A stretch of DNA of 64,000 nucleotides from UBA5314 sp964635975 (GTDB taxonomy: Bacteria; Bacillota; Syntrophomonadia; Syntrophomonadales; Syntrophomonadaceae): positions 1-64,000 of the forward strand of contig CAZWPO010000016.1 in NCBI GenBank assembly GCA_964635975.1, given 5' to 3'. The number at the start of each line of letters is the position of its first letter. Within the stretch, counting starts at the first letter, position 1. The notes under the pieces were generated by a model. It was not told the origin of the DNA. It was given only the letters and a program-made list of their open reading frames with translations, and did no database searches. Position numbers and translations under genes: made by a program. Positions 25,419-32,722 of the stretch are shown in pieces.

Positions 25419-26276
25419 ATGGAGTGGGTTTTTTACTCAGTATTACTTCTCATATTGTTGATCCTCTTATTTTTAAGCATCAAAGTGGTTTCCGAGTGGG
25501 AAAGGCTCGCGGTCCTTACTTTGGGCAAGTTTACTGGTATAAAAGGTCCGGGACTGATAATTCTTGTTCCTATTATTCAAACGATAGCTTCCCGAATCGA
25601 CACTCGCGTGCAGACCACCCGATTTCAGAGCGAGACCACGCTTACCAAAGACGGTGTGGCGGTAACTATCCAGGCAGTCTTATTCTGGAGGGTGGTGGAT
25701 CCCAAGATGGCCACCCTGGAGGTCTCCAATTACCGGTTGGCGGTCGAACTGGCCGCTCAGACCTCGCTGCGCGACGCCATCGGGAAATTGAACCTGGCCA
25801 ACATACTCTCCAACCTGGAGGAACTGGACGAGATTCTCAAAGAGACCATCGGGCGCAAATCCATGCCCTGGGGGATCGAGACCATGTCAGTTGAGATCAG
25901 GGATGTGTCCATACCCCATGAATTGCAGGAAGTTATGTCCAGGGGAGCCCAGGCGGAAAGGGAAAAACAGGCGCGTATCACCTACGGGCAGGCTGAAGTT
26001 GAAGCCGCTATCAAATTCGTAGAAGCAGCGGAGATCTATGGCAGCAGTCCCAACGCACTGCGGCTAAGAGCCATGACCATCATGTATGAAGCCCTCAAAA
26101 ATGAACAGAATACGCTGGTAGTGGTCCCCAGTGATATCGCCCAGTCGCTGGATATCAGGACCTTGGCGGTTGCGAAAGGGGCCAGCACCCCGGTGAAAAA
26201 GACGGAAAGCGGAGGAGACGCGGCGCCGGAAAACATTTCAGCCAGCTTGATGACCGGTATGCCTCCGCTGGGGTAG
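25419..26276 (+). CDS. Slipin (SPFH/band 7 membrane protein)
   Basis: A 285-residue stomatin/slipin-like protein. An N-terminal membrane hairpin or anchor (residues 1-22) is followed by the band 7 domain (VVSEWERLAVLTLGKFTGIKGPGL, RIDTRVQTTRFQSETTLTKDGVAVTIQAVLFWRV) and a helical C-terminal segment with the coiled region AQAEREKQARITYGQAEVEAA. Such proteins scaffold membrane microdomains. They are often next to an NfeD-like gene, which is absent here. ATG at 25419 behind GGGGGTG; an upstream frame from 25383 lacks a site. A bidirectional terminator follows. Confidence 0.9.
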   Translation: MEWVFYSVLLLILLILLFLSIKVVSEWERLAVLTLGKFTGIKGPGLIILVPIIQTIASRIDTRVQTTRFQSETTLTKDGVAVTIQAVLFWRVVDPKMATLEVSNYRLAVELAAQTSLRDAIGKLNLANILSNLEELDEILKETIGRKSMPWGIETMSVEIRDVSIPHELQEVMSRGAQAEREKQARITYGQAEVEAAIKFVEAAEIYGSSPNALRLRAMTIMYEALKNEQNTLVVVPSDIAQSLDIRTLAVAKGASTPVKKTESGGDAAPENISASLMTGMPPLG

Positions 26277-26287
26277 CAGAAATACAT

Positions 26288-26323
26288 GGGCCGGGAAAAG
26301 CACATCACAGTTTTTCCCGGCCC
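26288..26323. terminator. Bidirectional terminator
   Basis: Stem GGGCCGGGAAAA / TTTTCCCGGCCC with a 12-base loop between the convergent slipin and lipoprotein genes. The A/T ends of the stem give a short U stretch (TTTTT and TTTCAT) for both strands. Confidence 0.8.
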
Positions 26324-26333
26324 TTTCATATGC

Positions 26334-26729
26334 TTACTGTATGATTACTTCTCCGGAAGCCTTTACTGATCCGTTGATTGACATGACTACCTTGTATTTC
26401 CCGGCCTGGTTAAAGACTACCGGTCCCACATATAGCGTACTGTCCTGTTTGACCGTAAAATCCTTCTTGAGGATTACCGAGTTATCCTTGGAATCAATCA
26501 GCTGAATAGTGATCATATCAGCTTTGAATGCTCCGCCATTGTCAAAACGGTAGTAAAAAGTCTCGTTTGCCCTGAAAGTAGTGTTCTTGTCGATCAAGTC
26601 AAGGGTCTTGCTGTCATATGATCTGCCGAATTCCATGCTGGCGCCACCGACGGAAAACGTGGTAGTGCAGCCCGCTGCCAACAGGGCGAGCATGGATACG
26701 ATGATAAGCAGGACTTTGATCTTTCTCAT
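26334..26729 (-). CDS. Small lipoprotein, unknown
   Basis: A 131-residue lipoprotein with a clear type II signal (MRKIKVLLIIVSMLALLAAGC). The mature part is beta-rich (FYYRFDNGGAFKADMITIQLID, TLYVGPVVFNQAGKYKVVMSING) and looks like an Ig-like or beta-sandwich fold with a hydrophilic lead. The domain is not one that I can name. ATG at 26729 follows AAAGGAGCGG; the frame is open ten codons further upstream without a site. Confidence 0.75.
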   Translation of the reverse strand: MRKIKVLLIIVSMLALLAAGCTTTFSVGGASMEFGRSYDSKTLDLIDKNTTFRANETFYYRFDNGGAFKADMITIQLIDSKDNSVILKKDFTVKQDSTLYVGPVVFNQAGKYKVVMSINGSVKASGEVIIQ

Positions 26730-26759
26730 ATGTATGCCGCTCCTTTCAATAAGGTCCAA

Positions 26760-27084
26760 CAGCCAGAGCTTACCGTCAAATACCCCCTTTTTGCAAAAGA
26801 TGACTTACATGATCATAACTGATCGTTACTTAACAATAAGCCAGCCCGAATCGGTCAGGCCTACTACGATAAATCATGTTTGTTTCATCATGCGAAATGG
26901 CGCGCCCTTATGATGGATTTCGAAGGACGGGGCAAAGCGTAACTCAAGGGATTTTACGACTACATTATCAGTATGGCAAAATATGTCGAATTCTTCAAGT
27001 GGCGACCGTCAATGCTTATAATTTGATTATGTAGTCACACGCTGTTTTAATGGGAAGAGGAAGTAAATCCTGGAGGAAATGTAT
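26760..27084. other. Intergenic region, no gene seen
   Basis: Spacer between divergent genes. Some short frames are open but none has a ribosome site or a coding-like composition. No strong hairpin. Confidence 0.45.
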
Positions 27085-27375
27085 ATGGAACGAAATGATT
27101 TGGAAGGTGAAGCCTGGATTACCGCGGTTGAGAATATTAGCTACGCGACCGGCTATAAGTTCCTGGCCCTGCTCATTCTGGCCGATCTTCTCTACCGCGT
27201 CTGGGCTTTAGGGGAGCCGGTATGGGATATGATCGCGGCCGTTTTGTCCAGCGCCATGCTCATCACAATGTACCAGGCCAAATACCGGGTTTTAAATCGG
27301 CGCTGGGTGCATTTCGCCCTGCTGCTTCTGATGATCATGGCAGCCATATCGGCCCTGATATTTTATGCAATGTAG
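27085..27375 (+). CDS. Small integral membrane protein, unknown
   Basis: A 96-residue protein with three hydrophobic helices (YKFLALLILADLLYRVW, MIAAVLSSAMLITMY, HFALLLLMIMAAISALIFYAM) and a charged N-terminus. ATG at 27085 is 8 bases after GGAGG; an ATG at 27079 is too near. It precedes a tiny basic protein gene and topB. The family is not recognised. Confidence 0.7.
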   Translation: MERNDLEGEAWITAVENISYATGYKFLALLILADLLYRVWALGEPVWDMIAAVLSSAMLITMYQAKYRVLNRRWVHFALLLLMIMAAISALIFYAM

Positions 27376-27439
27376 GGGCACGGCGTAGCGCGCCATCCTG
27401 TAGTATAATTAGAAACGGTATTAAGCAAGGAGGTTTGTC

Positions 27440-27607
27440 ATGACCGACAACAGCAAAGAGATAGAAATGATGCGCAAGCTCATAGAGCAGAAGAAAGCCA
27501 AAAGCGCTTCCCAGGGCAGTGTGAAAAAAGGCCCGGAGGATTTCTATGGCAGCACACGACCGGGCAACAAAAGGAGCAAAAAGGGCGGCGGGCTATCCCC
27601 TAAGTAG
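27440..27607 (+). CDS. Tiny basic protein upstream of topB
   Basis: A 55-residue ORF with an excellent AAGGAGGT site 7 bases before its ATG: acidic/Lys-rich start (MTDNSKEIEMMRKLIEQKK) and a Gly/Lys-rich tail (GSTRPGNKRSKKGGG). It has no hydrophobic segment and would be soluble, possibly RNA- or DNA-binding. It sits about 60 bp before topB and looks translated. Short length keeps it below usual ORF cut-offs. Confidence 0.65.
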   Translation: MTDNSKEIEMMRKLIEQKKAKSASQGSVKKGPEDFYGSTRPGNKRSKKGGGLSPK

Positions 27608-27667
27608 ATACATTTATGAAATGCAGGGATGCCGCGTGCAGGCCCAGATATGAATTGGAGTTTTGTT

Positions 27668-29725
27668 ATGAAAACACTGGTACTGGCAGAGAAGCCGAGT
27701 GTGGCCAGGGAAATCGCCCGGGTCCTGAAATGCTCACATAAGTCCAAAGGATATATCGAAGGACAGCAGTATGTGGTCACCTGGGCTTTGGGCCACCTGG
27801 TGACCCTGGCTGAGCCGGACGACTACGACCAGAGGCTAAAAGAATGGCGTATGGAAGATTTGCCGATGCTGCCGGAAAAGATGAAGCTTAAAGTTATAAA
27901 GCAGACTTCACACCAGTACCGGTTGGTTAAGGATTTGATGAAGCGCCAGGATATAAAGGATTTGGTGATAGCGACCGATGCGGGGCGCGAAGGCGAACTG
28001 GTGGCCCGCTGGATAATGCAGCTGGCCAATTGGAAAAAACCATTCAAACGTCTTTGGATATCGTCGCAGACCGATGCCGCCATATTGGAGGGCTTTGCCA
28101 GGCTTCAGCCCGGGTCAGCTTACAACCGGCTCTTTGACGCCGCAGCATGCCGGGCGGAGGCGGACTGGCTGATAGGCTTGAACATAACCCGCACATTGAC
28201 CTGCAAATTCAACGCCCAGCTGAATGCGGGCCGTGTTCAGACACCTACTCTGGCTATGATAGTAGGCCGGGAAGATGAGATCAAACGATTCAAACCGGTC
28301 GATTACTGGACGGTCCGGGCTGATTTCGGCGACTATTTCGGAGATTGGCAATCCGGTTCCGGCGGTCGCATCTATGATCAGGCTCAGGCGGAAGCCGTTG
28401 CTGCCAGGGTCCGCGGACAGATGGGCAGCATCAGTGAAGTAAAAACCGAAGCCAGGCAGGAGCCGCCGCCTTTAGCCTACGACCTGACCGAACTGCAGCG
28501 CGATGCCAACCGGCGCTTTGCTTGGCCAGCGCAGAAGACTCTTTCTGTGCTTCAGGATCTATATGAGCGTCATAAACTGGTGAGCTACCCGCGTACCGAT
28601 TCCCGCTATATCAGCAGCGACATTGTACCCACCCTCCCGGTGCGCCTGAAAGGCATGAACACGGCAGCTTACGCGCAGCTTGTCAAATCTCTGCTACAAA
28701 AGCCGATAAATCCGGGGAAGCGTTTTGTGGACAACAGCAAGGTCAGCGACCACCATGCTATCATTCCGACCGAACAGCCATTGAACCTTCCTGCCCTCGA
28801 TGCGGATGAAAAGCGCCTCTACGATCTTGTCGCCCGGCGTTTTCTGGCGGTATTATACCCGCCTTACCGCTATGAGCAGACCACTATACGGACAATTGTA
28901 CAGGGGGAGCAGTTCATTTCCCGGGGCAAAGTGGAGATCGAGCGCGGGTGGAAGACAATTCAAGTCAGTCCTGCGGAGAAAGAGGGGGCGGATGATGACC
29001 GGCTGCCGGAGCAGGCTCTGGCCCGGCACCAGAAGGGCGAAAAAACTGAGGCTAAAAGCTGCAAAACCAGTAAACACAGAACCAAACCGCCCGGGCGCTA
29101 CACGGAAGCCACCCTGCTGACCGCTATGGAGCAGGCGGGCAAGTTTGTCGAGGACGAAGAATTAAGGGAGAACCTGAAAGGCAGCGGCCTGGGGACCCCG
29201 GCCACCCGCGCGGAGATTATCGAGAAGCTGATCCACACCAGCTATATCGAGCGCCACGGCAAGGACCTGGTGCCCACTTCAAAGGGCATCCAGTTGGTGG
29301 GACTGGTGCCTGAGGCCCTGCGTTCGCCCGAACTGACCGCCCGCTGGGAGCAGCGCCTGTCTGAAATAGCCCGGGGCAGGGAGGCGAAGCAGGCTTTCAT
29401 GGAGGATATCCGCAAAGATGCTTCGGAGCTGGTCTACAAGGTCAAAAGCGATGATGCGGTGTACAAAGCCGACAATATATCGAAAAGCAAATGCCCCCTG
29501 TGCGGCAAATATATGCTAATCGTCAGCGGCAAGAGGGGGAGAATGCTATCCTGTCAGGATAGAGCCTGCGGCTATCGGCAGCCGGAAAAGGAAAATCCCT
29601 ACGGACGCATGGGCGGCAGCAACCGAGCCACCCAGAAGCTCATCGCCCAGTACAGCGACAAAGAAGAACTGGGAACCAACTTGGGCGACCTCTTTAAAGC
29701 CGCTCTGGAGAAGAAAAAAACGTAG
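27668..29725 (+). CDS. topB: DNA topoisomerase III
   Basis: A type IA topoisomerase of 685 residues. The Toprim domain has LAEKPSVAREIARVL and ATDAGREGELVARW; the active-site Tyr lies in LVSYPRTDSRYIS. The family segments LTCKFNAQLNAGRVQTPTLAMI and YTEATLLTAMEQAGK are present. The C-terminus ends in a zinc-finger-like segment (CPLCGKY...CQDRACGY). TopB decatenates replication and recombination intermediates and relaxes negative supercoils. ATG at 27668; a short upstream extension starting MNWSFV is possible but unsupported. No RecQ-like partner is nearby. Confidence 0.93.
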   Translation: MKTLVLAEKPSVAREIARVLKCSHKSKGYIEGQQYVVTWALGHLVTLAEPDDYDQRLKEWRMEDLPMLPEKMKLKVIKQTSHQYRLVKDLMKRQDIKDLVIATDAGREGELVARWIMQLANWKKPFKRLWISSQTDAAILEGFARLQPGSAYNRLFDAAACRAEADWLIGLNITRTLTCKFNAQLNAGRVQTPTLAMIVGREDEIKRFKPVDYWTVRADFGDYFGDWQSGSGGRIYDQAQAEAVAARVRGQMGSISEVKTEARQEPPPLAYDLTELQRDANRRFAWPAQKTLSVLQDLYERHKLVSYPRTDSRYISSDIVPTLPVRLKGMNTAAYAQLVKSLLQKPINPGKRFVDNSKVSDHHAIIPTEQPLNLPALDADEKRLYDLVARRFLAVLYPPYRYEQTTIRTIVQGEQFISRGKVEIERGWKTIQVSPAEKEGADDDRLPEQALARHQKGEKTEAKSCKTSKHRTKPPGRYTEATLLTAMEQAGKFVEDEELRENLKGSGLGTPATRAEIIEKLIHTSYIERHGKDLVPTSKGIQLVGLVPEALRSPELTARWEQRLSEIARGREAKQAFMEDIRKDASELVYKVKSDDAVYKADNISKSKCPLCGKYMLIVSGKRGRMLSCQDRACGYRQPEKENPYGRMGGSNRATQKLIAQYSDKEELGTNLGDLFKAALEKKKT

Positions 29726-30059
29726 GGGGCCTGTACCGGATGCTGTGCCGTGTCCAGCCCGCTTGATGAATAAATATCGTATAGGGGCAAGGGTTGATAA
29801 TTCCATAATATGTCGGTTCTTTGACAAGGTTCGCTAGTATAAGCAGACGGGAACCAAGGGTTAATTTGAGTAGAAAAAAATTATTTAATACGGCAAACTA
29901 GATATAGTAACGAAATCCAGATACTTCTCCACACGAATAAGCGTCTTTGGCTAAAAAATCCCAGGAAAACAGCACTTCTGCCCAATCTGGATTGTGATTA
30001 AACCGGCACGTAATAATTTTCATCGGATTCCTAATCATAAAAAGAAAGGGTGTTGTCAA
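29726..30059. other. Intergenic region, no gene seen
   Basis: Spacer before acetate kinase. It has a TTGACA at about 29820 but no matching -10 at 17 bp, and no clear terminator after topB. A GAAAGGG site at 30044-30050 serves ackA. Confidence 0.45.
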
Positions 30060-31262
30060 ATGAGTTTTGATGTACTGGTTGTCAACTGCGGTAGTTCGTC
30101 GATTAAGTACCAGGTTTTTGACATGAGCGATGAGAGGGTACTGGCCCAGGGATTGATGGACCGGGTGGGGATACCCGGCACGGTTCTGACCCACAAGACC
30201 GGCAGCGGAGCGGAGATGGAGATAAAAAGGGACGTGCCCAACCACACCGAGGGCATGAAGCTGGTGCTGGAGACATTGACCGATGCTGAGTACGGGGTGG
30301 TAAAGGATCTCTCCGACTTGAAAGCGGTCGGCCATCGGGTGGTTCATGGCGCTGAATTTTTCGCCCAATCAGTTCTGATCACCGACGAGGTCAGGCAGGT
30401 TATTAGGGAGTGTTTCGATATCGCACCGCTGCACAATCCTCCTAATCTGATGGGGATAGAGGCCTGCCAGGCTCTGATGCCGGGGGTGCCGCATGTCGCG
30501 GTTTTTGACACCGCTTTCCACCAGACTATGGAGGCGCAGCACTATATGTACGCTCTGCCCTACGAGCTCTATGAGAAGTACAAGATACGCCGTTATGGTT
30601 TCCACGGTACATCTCATTATTATGTTTCCAATAGGGCGGCGGCTATGCTGGGCAAACCCCTGGAAGAGGCCAAAATTATCACCCTGCACCTGGGCAATGG
30701 CGCCAGCATGGCGGCTGTAGATGGGGGCAAGGTAGTCGACACCAGCATGGGCTACACCCCCCTGGAGGGCCTGGTGATGGGCACCCGCAGCGGGGATATA
30801 GATCCCTATATCGTTCTTTTCATCATGGATAAGCTGAATTTGACCGGCTCCGAGGTTAACGATTACCTGAATAAGAAGTCAGGAGCCCTGGGCCTGTCGG
30901 GAGTAAGCAACGATTTCAGAGACATCAGCCAGGCGGCTGAAGCCGGTAATGCCCGGGCCAGGCTGACCCTGCAGGTATACGTCAACCGGGTAAAATCCTA
31001 TATAGGAGCCTACATGGCTGAGTTAAACGGCTGTGACTGTATAGTATTTACCGCCGGGTTAGGGGAAAACGCCATCAATATAAGGGAAATGATCTGCGAA
31101 AACATGGATTTTCTGGGCATTAAGCTGGACAAAGCTAAGAACAATGTGCGCGGCAAGGAAGTGGATGTAGCTGCCGAAGATTCCCGGGTGCGCATTTTTG
31201 TAATACCCACCAACGAAGAACTGGTCATAGCGCGTGATACCTACCAGATCGCCCGGGCTTAG
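30060..31262 (+). CDS. ackA: Acetate kinase
   Basis: A 400-residue enzyme that makes ATP and acetate from acetyl phosphate (and the reverse). Family signatures: VVNCGSSSIKYQVFDM at the start, AVFDTAFHQTM, RRYGFHGTSHYYV, HLGNGASMAAVDGG, MGTRSGDIDPYI and VFTAGLGENA. It is full length. No phosphotransacetylase gene is adjacent, so acetyl phosphate must be supplied from elsewhere. An anaerobe with substrate-level phosphorylation fits. Confidence 0.95.
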   Translation: MSFDVLVVNCGSSSIKYQVFDMSDERVLAQGLMDRVGIPGTVLTHKTGSGAEMEIKRDVPNHTEGMKLVLETLTDAEYGVVKDLSDLKAVGHRVVHGAEFFAQSVLITDEVRQVIRECFDIAPLHNPPNLMGIEACQALMPGVPHVAVFDTAFHQTMEAQHYMYALPYELYEKYKIRRYGFHGTSHYYVSNRAAAMLGKPLEEAKIITLHLGNGASMAAVDGGKVVDTSMGYTPLEGLVMGTRSGDIDPYIVLFIMDKLNLTGSEVNDYLNKKSGALGLSGVSNDFRDISQAAEAGNARARLTLQVYVNRVKSYIGAYMAELNGCDCIVFTAGLGENAINIREMICENMDFLGIKLDKAKNNVRGKEVDVAAEDSRVRIFVIPTNEELVIARDTYQIARA

Positions 31263-31284
31263 CATTAGATTTAATCGAACTTAA

Positions 31285-31317
31285 ATGGACCTTGACTGCC
31301 AGTAGTTTGAGGTCCAT
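31285..31317 (+). terminator. Hairpin after ackA
   Basis: Stem ATGGACCT / AGGTCCAT with a 17-base loop, followed by ATTATTTC, 22 bp after the stop. Confidence 0.5.
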
Positions 31318-31359
31318 ATTATTTCTAAAGTGGAAAGAAAATGAGGGATACTGGTTTCA

Positions 31360-32190
31360 ATGAACATACATAGTATCATCAATGAGATAATGTGCAAATC
31401 AGCCCTGAATAAGACCGGGATACCAGGCTATGATTACTGTATGAACCCTTATGTGGGCTGCCTGCATAACTGCGCCTACTGTTATGCATCATTCATGTGC
31501 CGGTTTACCGGCCATAAAGAGCCCTGGGGAGAGTTCCTGGACGTCAAGATCAACTTCCCCGAAGTGCTCAAAAAGCAGTTGTCAAGCCGGGTTAAAAAAC
31601 AAGGAAGAGTTATAGTCGGAACAGTTACCGATGCTTACCAGCCCGCCGAGGCCAGATACAATATAACCGGTCGGAGCCTGGAGATCCTGAGCGGACATCC
31701 CTCGCTGGAGGTCCATCTTTTAAGCAAGTCAGCCCTGGTGGTCAGGGATATAGAGATACTTAAGAAACTGAAAAACTGTGAAGCGGGATTTACTATTAAT
31801 ACCATGGATGAAAGAGCTGCCCGTATTCTGGAACCCGGAGCGTCATCGCCGCGGGCGCGCTTGAATGCCGCCCGGCAGCTTATAGAAGCGGGAATATCGG
31901 TTTGGATTTTCATAGCTCCGCTGCTGCCGGGAATCTCGGATAGGGAGGAGGTCCTTGATGAGCTGTTCCTCTCCTTTGCCGATACAGGGGTCAAAAAAAT
32001 ATTGATTGATACCCTGAATCCTTATCCGGCAGTTGTAGGCCGGCTCAAAAAGTTGTACCGGTCTGCATTCCCTCAGGACTTGCCCGAGTTGGAGGCCTAT
32101 TTGCGAGATGACGAGGCTTACAGGGGCTTAATATCCATAAAGATAGAGCAGATTGCCGAATCCAGGGGTTGTCAACCCGAGTTTGTATAG
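31360..32190 (+). CDS. Radical SAM protein
   Basis: A 276-residue radical SAM enzyme with the cluster motif CLHNCAYCYA near residue 36 (CxxxCxxC). The start NPYVGCLHNCAYCYASFM and the segments GTVTDAYQPAEA and LLPGISDREEV match the SPL/Rv2578c-like family of radical SAM proteins, whose substrates are unknown. The C-terminal half lacks further Cys clusters. Start ATG 31360 with a weak site. Not in an operon. Confidence 0.8.
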   Translation: MNIHSIINEIMCKSALNKTGIPGYDYCMNPYVGCLHNCAYCYASFMCRFTGHKEPWGEFLDVKINFPEVLKKQLSSRVKKQGRVIVGTVTDAYQPAEARYNITGRSLEILSGHPSLEVHLLSKSALVVRDIEILKKLKNCEAGFTINTMDERAARILEPGASSPRARLNAARQLIEAGISVWIFIAPLLPGISDREEVLDELFLSFADTGVKKILIDTLNPYPAVVGRLKKLYRSAFPQDLPELEAYLRDDEAYRGLISIKIEQIAESRGCQPEFV

Positions 32191-32362
32191 TAATAGAAGA
32201 TGTATCAACAATATTGCTTATATGCGGTATGTCAGTTTTTACACAAGCATGACTATACTATGGTGCAGAAGCGGCCCTGCCCTCCAGCTTATGATTCTGA
32301 AGGTCTAATCGTATTCCCAAAGAATTAAAATTGATATGCCTGTGTGTTATCAAATAAAAATA

Positions 32363-32399
32363 AAAGGAGTTGCCGCTTTTTGCGTGGCGGCTAGTCCTT
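32363..32399 (-). terminator. Toxin mRNA terminator, also pairing arm
   Basis: On the minus strand AAGGACTAGCCGCC... pairs with ...GCGGCAACTCCTT, followed by TTATTTTTATTT. The right-hand arm is also complementary to the 5' leader of the same transcript (see findings). Confidence 0.6.
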
Positions 32400-32409
32400 A
32401 AGCTGTTTA

Positions 32410-32432
32410 GACCGCCTTACACAGAGGCGGTC
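32410..32432 (+). terminator. Plus-strand terminator (possible antitoxin RNA)
   Basis: Perfect 7-bp stem GACCGCC / GGCGGTC with a 9-base loop, followed by CGTTATTTT, ending a plus-strand RNA just at the 3' end of the toxin gene. This is where an antisense antitoxin of the RatA kind would stop. Confidence 0.45.
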
Positions 32433-32434
32433 CG

Positions 32435-32515
32435 TTATTTTCTGAGTAGAATACCCAGAGAAATAATACCCACGATTACCAGGCAAAATTGAAAAAACTC
32501 GCTGTATGTAATCAT
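32435..32515 (-). CDS. Holin-like type I toxin peptide
   Basis: A 26-residue hydrophobic peptide (MITYSEFFQFCLVIVG...): a polar N-terminus, one membrane helix and a basic tail (LLRK), the pattern of the putative holin-like toxin family (BsrG/TxpA class). GGGGGAGGTGA lies 8 bases before the ATG. Its leader and its 3' end can base-pair over about 20 bp, and convergent hairpins lie at its 3' end, as in type I toxin-antitoxin modules. Membrane permeabilisation is the expected effect; the antitoxin would be a plus-strand RNA. It is too small for ordinary ORF calling and would be missed. Confidence 0.7.
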   Translation of the reverse strand: MITYSEFFQFCLVIVGIISLGILLRK

Positions 32516-32543
32516 AGGCATCACCTCCCCCGCGTGGGAAAGT

Positions 32544-32567
32544 GACCAACCGCCAAACGGCAACTCC
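32544..32567 (-). promoter_or_regulatory. 5' arm of the toxin-mRNA long-range pairing
   Basis: The minus-strand leader reads GGAGTTGCCG, 4 bases, then GCGGTTGGTC. These pair with the 3' arm at 32366-32396: ten Watson-Crick pairs, an unpaired loop, then ten pairs of which two are G-U. The pairing would hold the mRNA in a closed form with the start site nearby. Confidence 0.6.
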
Positions 32568-32722
32568 CATACCTATTTTGGCATATTATTCCAATTGGAC
32601 ATGGCCAACGGAGATTTTTTACTGCTGATTGGGTTAAGTGGAGTGAAATAAGGGTGCTGTGTTAAAATAGCAATGGTGCAGTATTTTGCACAAAATACCA
32701 GGTATTTAAAGGAGTAGTGCCC

